Assembly (NCBI GenBank): GCA_026075535.2
Contig: AP026538.1
Span: 186,001 to 250,000 of the forward strand
From: Tricholoma matsutake
Taxonomy: Eukaryota > Basidiomycota > Agaricomycetes > Agaricales > Tricholomataceae
Direction: 5' to 3'
DNA: 64,000 bases
Both the position numbers and the translations under genes were made by a program. Positions 46,663 to 58,862 of this stretch are shown here, piece after piece. Under the pieces are notes generated by a model. It searched no databases, had not been told where the DNA came from, and saw nothing but the letters and a program-made list of their open reading frames with translations. The first letter of the stretch is position 1. Every line of letters starts with the position of its first letter.

Positions 46663-47992
46663 TCAAGCCCAGTTTCTGACACTCAAGAGGCACTGCTCAT
46701 TGTCTTTGGCTCGATGCTGCTCACCACAAATGCAGCACACCCCATGCTTCCGACAATTCGCACATGGGTCATCACACCTCCCCAAGCAGCAAGGGACATC
46801 AGCATGTTTCTTTGAAGAGGAAGAAGATGTTGAAGGGCGCTTGATGCCCTTTGACAAAGGAGATGAAGCTGAACAAAACATTTGTGCCAGAAGAGGGATG
46901 TTGAGCTGGGAGCAATCATCCATGTGGAAAGGTTTCTTAGCGTAGCAGTCACAAACTTCAGTGTCGAAGTGAATCGCAAGTTCAGGGCAACCTGGAGCTG
47001 CTCAGAATAGTTCCATGACAACTTGATGGTATGCTTGGAGTTCTGCAATGCGGTGAGGAAAGAGAAGACCAACCCCAGCCTCCCACGCACTGAAGATCCG
47101 AATCCATTCCCCTTTGGTGTGGAGTGGCCATTTAGCAGTAGCTTGATCCTTTTTGATGATTGCAAAGTCCTCTGTGAAGGCCTTTGGCTCATCCTTGTGG
47201 CCGTACTTTTGTTCCATCAAAGCATACAGTTTCTCAAAATCAACAAAGTCATCCTGCACAATCTTCTTCCAAATTGACCGTGGAAGGGGTTCCACAAGTC
47301 CGACTGCAAGTCTGACTCTCATTGACAAGCACATCCCATACTTGGTCAGATTTGTTGAAAGTGTTGCAATACTTTCGCGTCTCGTCCAGATGGGGGTCTG
47401 ATTTGATCTGAGATGAGAGTTTCCCAAGATGAGGGGCCACTGCCAGAATTGATTGAGGGATGGATCCAGAAGCTGATTGAGAGAGGCTGAGAAAGCTAAA
47501 AAGATCGTCTGGGAGCTCACTTGATGGCTGGGCATTGCCAGTGGATGAAGATCCTTTGAGGTGAGCAAGCTTGGCTTTGAGGACAACCCAGGCAACAGCT
47601 TCGACAACAGCCTTGTGTTTCTCAGCTTCACTAGGTCCCCCTTCCATGCCACTGGCTCTGGATAGGATGCCTTCTCGTTGAGATCAAAAGTTGGCCAAAG
47701 CTTGACCTTCCAACCCATCTGGGGTCGACTCTTGTTCCAGAGAGGGGGGATCATGGACTGGAGAACGTTCCCTTGAGTGGTCTGGACAATGGGGTTGCTG
47801 AAGGCACTGTGAAAGTTGCTCGAGGTAATCTTGGGCTTCAGTGGCTGAAGCTCCCAACTCCTTAATGTGCTCAAGGAACTGACTCTTTGTGATGAATCCC
47901 ACAGTGGCTTGATTGATGAGTTGTTGGCACTTCTCTGCGATGGACCTAACAAGCTCTGTTGGTTGAGATGTCGCGGGGGTTTCATCTTCCAT
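46663..47992 (-). pseudogene. DIRS-like gag
   Basis: Begins MEDETPATSQPTELVRSIA at 47992 and changes frame several times. The conserved capsid-like block (FDTEVCDCYAKKPFHMDDCS preceded by WIRIFSAWEAGVGLLFPHRIAELQAY) is at 47002-46900. A Cys/His cluster CCLGRCDDPCANCRKHGVCCICGEQH is near 46790-46720, typical of gag proteins of this element type and probably RNA binding. It precedes RT on the same strand. Confidence 0.7.
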
Positions 47993-48481
47993 TGAGATAT
48001 GAGAGTAAGATGATGAGAATCAAGTGGAGGGAAGAGTCAAATAGGAGTCACGAGAAAAGAGGCTATTGAGTCCTCAAATGAGAAAGCCTATTCGCTTTGT
48101 GAGCACCTCATGAAAAAGAGCTTTGAAATCCCTACTATAAATTCAACAACTGTTGAATCTGAGGGAGATGTGGTAGCAGCTTTTTCGAGGGGTCAAGAGA
48201 GCGGGAACTCACAACAACTGAAGTTGACCTTATTGCGTATGAATGTGAGATACGTCAGCCAGGCTTAATGTTGGTCAACTGAGGTTGTGTGAGAGTGGGT
48301 GAGGAAGGTAAGGATGGAGCACTCACCATGGTGGAAGTAGAAAGACAGATTCTGACCCCCTAAAGCTGGTTCCCACTTTGGTATGGCTTCCGCTAAGACT
48401 ATAGCACCACACCAAAGACAGCGAGAGGAGGTTGGAGATAAGCAGAGCTTACTGTCGGAGCAGTGCTTGGAAAGATGAGCG
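47993..48481. other. divergent spacer
   Basis: Lies between the 5' end of the DIRS-like element (minus) and the acidic-repeat gene (plus). It could hold the element's 5' terminal repeat and promoters of both, but I find no match to the 3' side. Confidence 0.35.
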
Positions 48482-48499
48482 GTGCTCTGCAACTCCAAT

Positions 48500-48720
48500 G
48501 ACAACCAGGGTGACGAGGACGATGAGGACGATGAGGTTGAGGTTGAGGAGAACAACAACAACAACAACCAGGGCCATGAGGACAATGATGAGGACAATGA
48601 TGAGGACCACAATGAGGACAATGATGAGACCAATGGCAACAACAACAACAACCAAGGCAACAATGGCAACAATGGCAACAATGGCAACAATGACAACAAC
48701 AACAAGTACAAGAAGGGTGC
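48500..48720 (+). repeat. GAGGACAATGATG / AACAATGGC simple repeats
   Basis: Codon-like repeats (GACGATGAG, AACAACAAC, AATGGCAAC) keep several frames open on both strands, so ORFs here are not independent genes. Confidence 0.8.
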
Positions 48721-49517
48721 TGACAATGACAAGGCCAATGACAATGAGGCCACCCCCACCACTTCTGTCCCCAGCACTGCAGCCACCGCCACTACTGCCA
48801 CCGCCACTACTGCCACCGACTACCCCGACTGCCTCACACACCACCACCAACACTACAGCCACCACCGCTGTCAACATTTCAGCTGACCCAGGTAAGTGTA
48901 ACACATTTTCAATCTTAAATTTGTATTGTATACCTCTCCATGTATTAGATGTTATAATGACTGATGACAGGAACAATGTAGTTGGTGACCAGCCAGCAAA
49001 TGGTAGGTATACTTGTTTATTTAATATATTGGTTTATTTAAAATAGGTCAGATGTTGCTATGGTGAGCCCTCCTCACAGCCCTCCTGGTTGACATGGAGC
49101 ATCTCGTACCACAGGTGGCATCTTATGTGGCCATGCACTTGGAAATGTTTATAATTTTGGTGACCACATGGATGTTGATGACCAGCAGGGCAAGGTTGTA
49201 GGCAAGGTCCATGTTTATACAATGCATGGTAATCCCAATGAGTCCAAGCCTTATATGGTGCTCAAGCATGAGGTCACCAACCATCTCACACCCATCCTCA
49301 AGAAGCTTGGAAACTCATACTCACCAGTCAAAAGTATGTTGTTTTAGTTTTAAATTTTAAATTGGTCTTAAGACAAAGTCTGGAGCAAAATCAGCATGTA
49401 TTTGTATATGACGATGAACTTTGGAATGTCCAAGGTCAATATGAGTCTGTTATTGAAGAAGATGGAGAGGTTGATTGGGCAGTTTTAAACCACCAATTTA
49501 CCTTGAAGCTTCTCATT

Positions 49518-49569
49518 GTAAGTTTTAATTGCTCTTATAGGAATTTATTTGTTGAGTCTCCACTTTTAG
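49518..49569 (+). other. intron
   Basis: GTAAGT..TTTTAG, 52 nt. It joins FTLKLLI to VADQTPN in frame. Confidence 0.75.
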
Positions 49570-50339
49570 GTGGCTGATCAGACACCAAATCTTGCTCCAA
49601 CTCTGAATTCCGATTCACTCTTGCTGGCCTCTTCCTCAACCTCTATTTTTCCTTTTAAACAGCAGCTCATCACTATTCTTGGAATACCAAGTTCATTGGC
49701 CAGTATGGGTGATGTCTCTCTTCAAATTGCATATCAAAAATACAAGGCTTTTCTTACTGCATTCCAAACCTATGAAGAAATGGTGAAAGCAAAGACCTGG
49801 ACAATCCAATGACCAACAAAGACCAACATTATTGAATTATTTGTGTCAAAGTCATTTTTCTGTTCTCACTACAAGCATTATTTTCCCAAGGTGGCTGAAC
49901 ATGATGATATGGTATCATGGTTGAGTGAGGATGAGGATCGACTCTGTGATGTTGATTTGTGGGGGATAAAGAAGGAAGCCTATACTTTTATGGACTTGGC
50001 GGCATGGTTGCAGAATGGAGGAACTTTGGAGGTTGAAAGTGATGGAGATTATAATGATAAGGGCAAGGGGACAAAGGGAAAGGGTTTAAGGAAGGACAAT
50101 GCAAAAGTGCAGGAAAGAGAAAGGACAAATGGAAGGAGCGGGAGCAGGAAAAGGAGATGGGGAAAGGGAAGGGGAAGGGAAAGGGGAAGGGAAAGAGAAT
50201 TCACAAGAAGGGAAAGAGTGATAGTAAGAAATCAAAGTAAGCTTGTAAATACACAATTTATGGAACAGGTTTGTCATTTTTTCCACTAGTACCCAGGTTT
50301 TCAAGATTGTCCATGCAATATCATCAGCTCTATTTTTAG

Positions 50340-52538
50340 GAATCACCTTGGCTTTATCATCACTAATCCTCCTTTATATGATAGGAATTGCCCTGCTTCC
50401 TATTACTTGGGCCTCCCCCATTGAATCCCCATTTCCAGACATTCCTTTCAAATTATTCAGCCACCTTCTCACCACAAATTTCAGCTCCAAACTTTCTTTA
50501 TCGGCAGCCCTGGTCATATTGTTTTCCCTGACAGAAAATCCTGATCTCTTGAATCTGCATGCATGGCAGCAATATGTTAAATGTCAGGGGGAGCACCATG
50601 CCCAAGCATCAGGCTGGATAAAAGCCCTTGCATGTGCCTTAAAAAACAGGTTGATAGTCACAAGGTTGGGCCCTTGAAAATGAAAAATGTGAAGAAAGGA
50701 ATGGACAAGGAGGAGGAAATCATAGCATTGGGTCTCAAACTTGACTCTTTGGCCAAACTTTTACATCTCCACCCCTACAATGCCAATGAACAATATCAAG
50801 GCAAATTGCAACCCATTTTCAACAAATCAATCCAACCAGCACCTGTCATTTGTCCCAATGCCATGGAATGCCAGACTCTGGCATGCAAGTCATGCTCCCT
50901 CCATCAAATCACTCCTATTCGAGATATTCCACATGTCACTTTGATCAAAGATGCCACTATACATGACAATGTCCCTATTTTGACAGGACTATGCAATGTG
51001 TGCAACACAAAATACATGGCTGATCACGAGCGAGGAGGGGGGAAACAGATTCAGTTGATTATATCTGAATTCTGCAAAATACCTTAAAGTTGGGTGGGGG
51101 CTATGGGTGGATCAATCATTTTCCCAAGCTGTTTTGAATGGGTTATACAGCTTCCATGCCTGAGCTGCTGCATACACCGAATACTGGAATAACAGCTTTA
51201 GGAAACAGCTGGTTCAATTCAAGAAGGTCACTCGGTGTCATGTCTGGCAGGCATTTGTTCAAGAATCAATGCATTCAATTGCCTCTGTATCAGATATTGA
51301 TCTCATCCTTCAAGATAGGTTCTCTATTGATGAGGTTACAAAGGAGGCTTTTGAGGTTTTGGGAGCAAATGGAGTTATCAGAGTTGCTGGAGAGCATTCA
51401 TGTTCTGAATGCACACAAATATACAAGGCAACTACAGATGTCATACCCAGCCCAAACACTGCAGCAGAGAGCAGCTCAGCTAGTGGTGATGACCAAATGG
51501 AGGTTGACAAGGCATTTGTTCAATTGGTTGTCCTTGATGGGAGAGTAATTGGCCCTTCAGTATGTGCCATGTACTGGCATTTGAATGTGGTGGCTTATAT
51601 AAAGTTTTTAGCACTGTGCATATGGGGACTGCACTGCTGAACTTGCAAATGCACGAGGTGGTGTATTTTGTGCTGTGCATGAAACCCAATATCAAGCAAA
51701 ATGCCAAGTGGTTGGGTGTTCCAATCCAAAGATTGGTGGGGTCCAGGCATGTAAGCAACACTGGGCAGATTGGAACAGATTCCATGCAAGTTCATCTTGC
51801 TAGAAGTTGTTAGGATTTTGGAGAATGATTCAGAGACCTGGTGAAAGCTTACCATGGGAGCCAGCTCCAGCACCAAATATCCAACACCATGATGAGGAGA
51901 TGCCAGAGATACAACATTCAAATTATTTCACTCCCCGCAGGTTCTATTGTGTTGAAACAATTTGTGCACCATGTGGGGTTGTAATTGCTTGGGCAAAGTT
52001 TGCAAAAGCAGAATCTGAAGAGAACATTCTGCAGTTTTTGGAAACCATATATCCCACAGAGGAGTCACGGCCAGCTTATATCTGTATTGACAAAGCCTGC
52101 TGTGTTCTTTGTCATAGCATTGCAAATGGCACTTGGGACACCTGGCAAAAAACCAGCCAAATGATAGTGGACTCATACCACTATATCAATCATAGCAAAA
52201 CAGATTATCTGTGTCGCAAATGGTGTAATCCAGCTCCAACAGATGGTTCAGCACCAAATCTGGTAATTGTTGAGTGTGATGCTGATGCACCTCACTACAA
52301 GCATGCATTTAATACTCAGGCATGTGAGCAGTTGAATGCATGGCTTGGGGGGTTTGATTCAATCTTGAGAAGAATGACAGTCAGGAATTTCAACTGGTTT
52401 TTACATACAATGTTGTCTTATCACAGTTTAGTGGTGATGGAAAAACAGCAGCAAAGGTCTGGTGGCAATAATAGTAGCAGTGGCTCTGATTCTGATAACA
52501 CTAGTGACTATGACACTGATGATGATAGTGACATGTAG
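50340..52538 (+). pseudogene. CxC5/CxC6 cysteine-cluster protein (KDZ transposon-associated), broken
   Basis: The CxC5-like part has CPNAMECQTLACKSCSLHQI, DIPHVTLIKDATIHDNVPILTGLC, CNTKYMADHER, then [14 protein letters not shown] and WNNSFRKQLVQFKKVTRC. CxC6-like part after intron 51560-51611: GPS-HCAYGDCTAELANARG, GVFCAVHETQYQAKCQ, CSNPKIGGVQACKQHW. The C-terminal domain is YCVETICAPCGVVIAWAKFA, CIDKACCVLCHSIANGTWD, DSYHYINHSKTDYLC and NTQACEQLNAWLGGF, ending in an acidic tail. Such proteins accompany KDZ DNA transposons, but no KDZ transposase is in the window. Breaks: a frame change after ADHER near 51035, TGA near 51165, and TAG at 51801-51803 (CAG likely). Confidence 0.8.
51560..51611 (+). 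other. intron in the CxC gene
   Basis: GTATGT..TTTTAG, 52 nt. Splicing joins VVLDGRVIGPS to HCAYGDCTAEL and restores the first cysteines of the CxC6 cluster. Confidence 0.85.
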
Positions 52539-53269
52539 TTGATCCTTGTATCTGTAAGCTAGTCAGGGGTGTTTATGCAATGACCCTTTAAACCTGAATT
52601 TAGCACAGACAAGTGCAGACTCAGCACAGACTTATGTGGACTAATGCAGACTCCATGCAGATTAATGTGGACCCCATGCCAAATGGGAAAGGATTCTTCA
52701 TTTGGGTCACCACATGGTGGGAGTCCATGCAGACTTATGCAGACTGGGGTGGACTGGGGTGGACTCCATGCAGACTGGGGCAGAGTCCATGGCGAAAGGG
52801 GTGTAATTTTTCATTTTGGTCACCAGATGGTTGGACTCTGCATGGAGTCCACACAGTCCGCACAGATCCACACAGAACATATGGGGCAGTGTAAACTACT
52901 GTACACAGTCATCAGCTGAGAGAGAGCTCAAAAAAGTCATGAGATGGAAGTCGTTCATCCAAGATGAGTCTATATGCAAAACTAGTGATATCATCATTGT
53001 CGAGCCCCCTGATAGCTGCCAGCACACTGGGTATTGCATCAGAGGGCATAGGCCACAGTGAAAGGAAGAAAAAGAAGGCTGAATAAGCTGAATATTGAGA
53101 GTCATGTTGATGATTGAGGCCATCAATTGGAGATGAGATCGCTAGAGCAACTTGAAGAGCCATGGTGTGTTCATATGCTGGGATAATGCTCAGATAGACG
53201 TGACACACGTATGTTAAAACGCAATCAGTTTAGGGTAGGTTTGACACATGTGATTACATGTGACATAAT
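52539..53269. other. non-coding stretch with CAGACTCCATG repeats
   Basis: At 52600-52880, words such as GCAGACTCCATGCAGA, TGCAGACTGGGG and GGACTCCATG recur in both directions, with GCATGGAGTCCACACAG near the right edge. A small fold-back or MITE is possible. The minus-strand ORF 52912-53208 is not recognised. Confidence 0.4.
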
Positions 53270-53514
53270 TCGTGCACCCTCAAGGATTCAAACTCAGTTT
53301 CACCAGTCTGTCTACGACAGTTTGGCACCTTACATGTATAGTATGACAGACGGTTACAAGTCTATCTGGGGCCAAGTTCAATGCATTGCTGCCAACAAAT
53401 CCAGTTTTTGATTTCTTTATGTGTGCTTATATAACTATTGTGCACCACAGTGTACCTTCACATTGCAGTGGTGGCAAGCTTTCCTCAAGGAGGTTTTGAT
53501 GCTACCCCACTAGC
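53270..53514 (+). mobile_element. LINE 3'-end fragment (copy 3)
   Basis: Matches the end of the LINE at 33390-33545: TCTGGGGCCAAGT, CACAGTGTA, CAGTGGTGGCAAGCTTTCCTC, GAGGTTTTGATGCTACCCCA. The stop after ANKSSF corresponds to the LINE ORF2 stop. It is 5'-truncated, as is usual for LINE copies. Confidence 0.8.
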
Positions 53515-53544
53515 ACCTTTCTTACTTACTAGTGCAGGAGGTGC

Positions 53545-56059
53545 TATGGAGGTTGCGGAGAATGATCTATTCTTGAAACCAGAGAAGTGTGTGTTCGGGG
53601 AAAGCGAGATTGAGTTCCTAGAATTATTGATAGGCCCTGATGGGATCAAAATGGATCCGATCAAGGTACAGGTGATCACAGATTGGCCTGCACCTACCCA
53701 CATCAAAGAGGTTCAAGCTTTCTTGGGACTCGCAAACTATTATCGTCGCTTTGTGCATAATTTTTCTAAAATTGCTGCACCCTTACATAACCTTATGTGA
53801 AAGGGAGTAGTGTGGAGGTGGGGAGAACAGCAGCAGACAGCATTTGAGGAATTGAAGAGGAAGTTTGTGGAGGGACCAATATTAGCCCCAGTAGATTTCA
53901 TGCGCCCTGTAAGTCTGGCCCCACAGACTCATGACATTATGACAAGTTAATTTACCTACACCGCCATTACACACTTCCATGGCACTGGGACACCACACAC
54001 ATCGCCAACACAACCACTCTCGCCGCCGACACAGCCACCGGCGATAGCACAGCCACCTATGGCGCATAAACAACTCACCAACACCAGACATACCAATGTC
54101 TGTGTTACATTACTACACCACTGTTAAACACTTCCACGGCGTCAGCACAGCCACACACATCGCCGACACAACCACCCTTACCGCCGGCACAGCCACCGGC
54201 GATAGCATAGCCACCTACAGCGCATAAACAACTCACCAACACCAGATATACCAATGTCTGTGTTACAGTGAGTTATGGCCACCCTACACCACCAACACAC
54301 TCCCACGGCACCAACACAGCCACACACATCACCAACACAATCAACCTCGCCACTGGCACAGCCACTGGAAAATACGACAACAACAACTGGCAACATGCAT
54401 CCTGGCAACAGCACCATACATCCTTATTACCCTTCTATCCACATCCAGCAGTGCCGACATTATCCTATTGATGCAGTACCTTCCTATTTTGTGACTACAC
54501 CTGATGCGGCCTTCCCAAATCACACACTATGCTTGATGCGGCCTTTTAGTTACACGGTCGATCTTTTTCTTATATATTACTTATTTTTTTATTCCTTAAC
54601 CTTTGTTCCTACTTCCATGCAACGAAGGTATAGTAACTTCCTATTCTTTTATTTGTAGTAACTTATGGTTCCTACTTCTATGCAATGAAAATAATTTGAT
54701 CCTGTCTTTTAGTAAACCTAAGTCTAGTGTAGCCAAACTCGGCAACCCTCCACGCCCTTTATGAGTGGAATCAGCTTTGCTACTAGAGTGGTATTATCAA
54801 TGCATTGTGAAGATGACAAATGGCATCCTTGTGCATATTTGTCCTGAGGGTTGAATGATGTGGAGAGGAATTATGATGTGCATGACAAAGAGATGTTGGG
54901 AATAATACGAGCATTGGTGGCATGTAGGCATCATTTGGAGAGATGTACACATCAGATTGAGATCTGGACAGATCATCAAAATCTGCAATACTTCATGTCA
55001 GCTAAAAAGCTTAATTGCTGGCAAGCGCATTGGGCACTATTCCTATTGTGTTTCAATTTTCACTTAGTCCACAAGGTGGGAAGTGTAATGAGGAAAGCAG
55101 ATACATTATCCAGATGTATTGATCACAAAAGGGGGGTGGAGGAGGACAATAAGAATGTTACCTTACTCAAACCCAAATACTTTTGCATTTGCACTATGCA
55201 TCAAGGGCATCTATTAATAGATGGCTTGGAAGCGGAAATGGTGTCTACAATTAGACAATGTTCAAATATGGACGATGAGGTAGTGGAAGCTGTGAAAGCT
55301 ATGAAGGAAGAGAAGAAGGGTAATATTAGAGAAGATGAATGGTTTGAGGAGCAAGGGTTGGTGTTATTCTGAGGAAAGGTGTATGTGCCAAAGGATCAGG
55401 ATTTGTGAAGGGAGATTGTCTGTTACATCATAATACACTGATGGCTGGACACCCTGGAAGATGGAAGACATTGGAATTAGTGATGAGCAATTATTGGTGG
55501 CCCAGAATTTCTAAGCATGTGTTGGGGTATGTGGATGGATGTGATATGTGCATGAGAAGAAGAAGTGGAGGCAGCATTGAAGAAAGCACATGATGACATG
55601 ATGTGACACACAGATTGAACTCAAGTGCATGCTCCAGAGTACAAAGTTGGTGACTTGGTATGGCTCAGTATCAAGGACCTAAATATACCACGACCTTCGA
55701 GGAAACTTATGGATAAACAAGTTGGCCCATATGCAATCTCTAAAGTGATCTTGCCTAATGTGGTAGTGCTAAAATTACCCCGATCATTCAAGATCAATCC
55801 TGAGATTAACATATCCCCTATGCCCTTACTGCCCGCCCACTATTCCTGGCCAAAAAACCACCCCACAACCTCTGATAATAGTAGAAGGTGCTCCAGAATA
55901 CATAGTTGAAGAAATTCTAGACTCATGTCTTCGACGGAACAAATTGGACTTCTTAATAAAGTGGAAAAACTGTACCAACGAAAATAATTCATGGGAGCCC
56001 AAAGAGAATTGTAAGCGAGGGTGTAACACAATTGCCTGATTCTTTAAACATAATCCAAA
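53545..56059 (+). mobile_element. Ty3/gypsy family A, copy 3, split and deleted
   Basis: The left part 53545-53907 carries the end of RT and the connection (ENDLFLKPEKCVFGESEIEF, WPAPTHIKEVQAFLGLANYY). It is interrupted by solo LTR D (53908-54752) and resumes in RNase H (RNYDVHDKEMLGII, IEIWTDHQNLQYF, FNFHLVHKVGSVM). Integrase is cut from CDMCMR to the linker before the GPY module, a deletion of about 0.6 kb relative to copy 2. The chromodomain part runs to 56059, where gypsy C begins. Its CGA sites in GKVYVP and the finger are TGA. Confidence 0.85.
53908..54752 (+). repeat. solo LTR, family D, copy 2, nested in gypsy A copy 3
   Basis: 845 bp, TGTAAGTCTGGCCCC .. CAACCCTCCA, with 5-bp duplication CGCCC (53903-53907 and 54753-54757). 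About 166 bp longer than the copy at 21675 because of an internal tandem duplication (about 53955-54120 repeated at 54121-54270). Confidence 0.85.
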
Positions 56060-56425
56060 TGTATAAGGGCAACCTCAACCTCTAGCAAAGGGAAATCCGA
56101 AGAGAAAACTCTAAGGACCCCTTTGCCAATGCCCAGTATATGTGAAAACTGCAAAAATCAAATAATAATCTAAAAATAGAAAAGGCAGAGATAGGCAGAT
56201 CAAAGCTGCCAAATGACATCATACCAAGGGGAAGATGTCGGAAGGGTGCTCTGCCTCTAACTATAAAACTGTCAACATGTACAAATGTGATAGAAGGGGG
56301 AAATTAGTAATAAAATAAGGAAAAATCATGGAAAATGAAGAATTGGAGGAAATGAAGTGAGGAAAGATATAGGACAAACATAAAAAGTAGGAAAAACACA
56401 CGAGGCGTCCCCTAGTCCCCTTACA
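56060..56425 (-). repeat. LTR of gypsy family C
   Basis: 366 bp with TGTAAGGGGAC at its minus-strand start and CCCTTATACA at its end. It abuts the truncated end of gypsy A copy 3. Confidence 0.75.
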
Positions 56426-56720
56426 TCACCCCCTCTCTAAGATGCATTGCCCTGATGCATCTGAAATCGCATACGACCAAAGTCAGTGACTTGAATGCGA
56501 CACAGTGCAGTAGTGTGCTGTTAGTGGAATTCCTTGACTAACCAAGGGGCATTCACATCGGACTCTTCCACGCATGAGTTTTCTCATACCCATAACCATT
56601 CCAGTGTACGAACTACTGGAGTTTTCCTCAGTGCAATCGGCTGTCCAAGATTGACTCGACTTCATACTGGGGTTCTCCCTCAATTACTGTGGGTGGTGGT
56701 GGTGGACGTGAATTCCCGGT
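56060..56720 (-). mobile_element. Ty3/gypsy family C, 3' end (LTR plus chromodomain)
   Basis: Minus strand: a chromodomain-like end of integrase (PPTVIEGEPQYEVESILDSR, FVHWNGYGYEKTHAW, at 56720-56530), a purine tract (TTAGAGAGGGGGTGATG) and an LTR at 56425-56060. Everything upstream in the element is missing within the window. It is distinct in sequence from families A and B. Confidence 0.75.
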
Positions 56721-57426
56721 GTGATTCTCAACAGATGACACAACCAAAATAAAAATGGCAGCAGCAGCGACCAGGGCGGGACAACAACGGCACACGAGGA
56801 AGGCACAGGAGACAGAGATGGTAAGCTAAATTGCATTCTTAGGAAAGTGGTTCCCACAGTTAGTTAGTTAGTTCCCCACTTCATGACTTAAAAAAAAATT
56901 GACCCGGTATCCTTAACTTTTTTTCTGACATCCCCTTGCACTACTTGCTATAGGGGTATATGAGATGCTGAGGTCTCTCTTTGACTCTCACTACACTCAA
57001 TAATAAGCCCCCCCCACTCCTTTCACAATTATAATCCCAATAGGTTATGGGCCCTGGCACTATCTAGCTTAACAAGTTAATTATCTAGACTTGGCCTGGC
57101 CTCAGGCCATGAGCCAAGCCAAGCTGGGCCCCAATAGGCCGAGCCAAGCCAAGCCGTGATGATGGCTTCATAGTGGCTTTGGCCCAGCTTTGGAAGGAAG
57201 CCAAAGCTTCCAACACTTGAGACTCAAGGGGACAAGAACTACAAGGAACTTAGTATATTCGAGAGGGGAAACTAAGATATGGTACAAGTATTCAAAGTAT
57301 AGACTATATACTACTAGAATAACATGTGATAAACTGGGTTGCATATGATATTGTTGTGATGATGTAAGAGGAACTCTTACACTCTCTCATACTCCAAAAA
57401 AATGACCTCGAACTGCATCTGGAATT
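56721..57426. other. stretch without recognised gene
   Basis: 57060-57200 is rich in GGCTTGGC/GCCAAGCC words in both orientations. No coding sequence is recognised. Confidence 0.4.
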
Positions 57427-58862
57427 ACTGATCCTGTTGTTGTTGAAGGTGTCACCAAGCAAGGTGGACCCATGTCACCCTTCAAGGCCACCATCACCAC
57501 CAGTCTTGGACACCGCTATCTGGATGACCTAGCTTCCTCTGACCCGGACTGCGTTGTTATCCAGAGCACCTCTAAACAAGGGGGTGACTCCCATCTTCCA
57601 GATGATGATGCCTCACTACGATTTACCATGGCTGAAGCTACTGATAACTCCTATATCGCAGCACTAACCTTTCCAGCTCTTCAGCGCTTCACACTGGCCA
57701 TGGAGCATTTTCAGTTTGTCTATGGATGGCTGACCTCCTGGGAGAAGACCACGTTGCACATCCTCAACAGCCCAGATTCTCTGCCAAGGATGCTCCCACT
57801 TCAATCTATCACTAATATCCCAGGAACTGATCCTTGGATGATTCTGGAGCATGAGGTTCCTGTATCCACCGATGAGTTCAATTTTCTGCAAATGCAGGTT
57901 GACGACCCCAAAACCCGTTACTCGGAACTAGTGGATATAATTGACTCCTTCTCCTTTCCAGCCTTCTCAGTCAGCACTCCTTTCACACTCCTACATCAGA
58001 TTGTATCGCAGAATGTCACTCCTTGATGCCGAGTGCTTCTTTCTCTCCAACCAATACTCCATACTGATGCAACCAGACTGGACCAACGAATCATGAAGCG
58101 CATACATGATATTCTTGGTTTTCCTTTCTGTCTGTCATCATCTGTGTCCACTCTCCCCCTAGCACTCGGTGGCTTTGACTTCCCATCTGTAGCATGCATC
58201 AATGCTGGCATTGCCATAGATGGTCTAGCATGGGATCTGAACCACCATATTCCTGCCTATAGGACTATGGCGCTCATCACGATGGCAGACTGGACCTGCC
58301 AAATCAACAGATGCATATACCCACTCGATTGTGAAGGCTTGAGGAGGCCATTGACTCGTTTCAAGGACTCAATTCCCACTGCATGGATCATTGCACAGGA
58401 TCAGATGTCGGAACTTGGGATCAGTCTCCGTCAAACTGATCAAAGTCTCCTACTTGAAGGACAGTGCTCTGTCTTGCATGCATTATCACTGATCAAGCCT
58501 TCTATCTCCAAAACTGAGTGTCCAACTGGACATGCTATTAGGTCACTTTGCTCCATGGGCTTCCATTTGCTAAGTCATATTGGAGGATGGACTGTGAATA
58601 GCCCAAACCTCACTACTCTCTCATTTCCACCTGGGAAGTGGTCACCTGCTCAAAGGAAGAACTGGGGCTTGATCAAGAAAGCTCTCTCTCAAATGCAGAT
58701 CGGAGTGCTCTATTCTGGTCCAGCTGACCTGCTGCTCCCTCAAGCTCTTAGGCGGCAACAGGCTGAGGATTTCATACAATCCATTGTGCTCACTGATCAA
58801 TTTCTCCCCTCTGAAGTGTCTTTGGGCACCCAAGCTTGGGGAACAGATGGCTCCATGCTTCC
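57427..58862 (+). mobile_element. LINE copy 2, RT to RNase H fragment
   Basis: Homologous to 30846-32285. It starts within RT (VEGVTKQGGPMSPFKATITT), has motif C as EATDNSYI, then YGWLTSWEKTTLHIL, a TGA at 58024-58026, and runs to WGTDGSMLP in RNase H. There the LTR of gypsy B interrupts it. Trp and Arg codons preserved here (for example 57727-57744, 58750) are stops in copy 1, so each copy decayed on its own. Confidence 0.88.

Larger units (their letters stand above)
43748..47992 (-). mobile_element. DIRS/Ngaro-like retrotransposon (tyrosine recombinase type)
   Basis: Minus-strand order gag, RT, RNase H, tyrosine recombinase, the layout of DIRS-order elements, which integrate by a recombinase instead of a DDE integrase. 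No LTRs flank it. Split direct repeats or inverted ends expected for Ngaro/PAT/DIRS were not found, so limits are the coding limits. Frame changes between domains and a lost catalytic Arg indicate inactivity. Confidence 0.8.
48482..50290 (+). pseudogene. conserved agaricomycete hypothetical with Asn/Asp repeats, degraded
   Basis: Not assigned to a function. The N-terminal part is low complexity (Asn/Asp/Gly, then Ala/Thr/Pro). The conserved part begins around 49110 (GGILCGHALGNVYNFGDHMD, VHVYTMHGNPNESKPYMVLKHEV). It continues after an intron with HVFVYDDELWNVQGQYE and, across a clean intron (49518-49569), into VADQTPNLAPTL. Then come IELFVSKSFFCSHYKHYFPK, DMVSWLSEDEDR and DLWGIKKEAYTFMDLAAWL. 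The tail is Lys/Arg/Glu-rich. A TGA near 49810 and one near 49090 break it. It precedes the CxC gene in the same direction. Confidence 0.55.

Noticed and set aside
48265..49046. ORFs of 134-204 codons on both strands
   Set aside because: Low-complexity GAN/AAC repeats keep all frames open; only the frame leading into the conserved part near 49110 is of interest.
57060..57200. GGCTTGGC/GCCAAGCC-rich zone as a possible MITE
   Set aside because: Words recur in both directions but no defined ends or duplication are visible.
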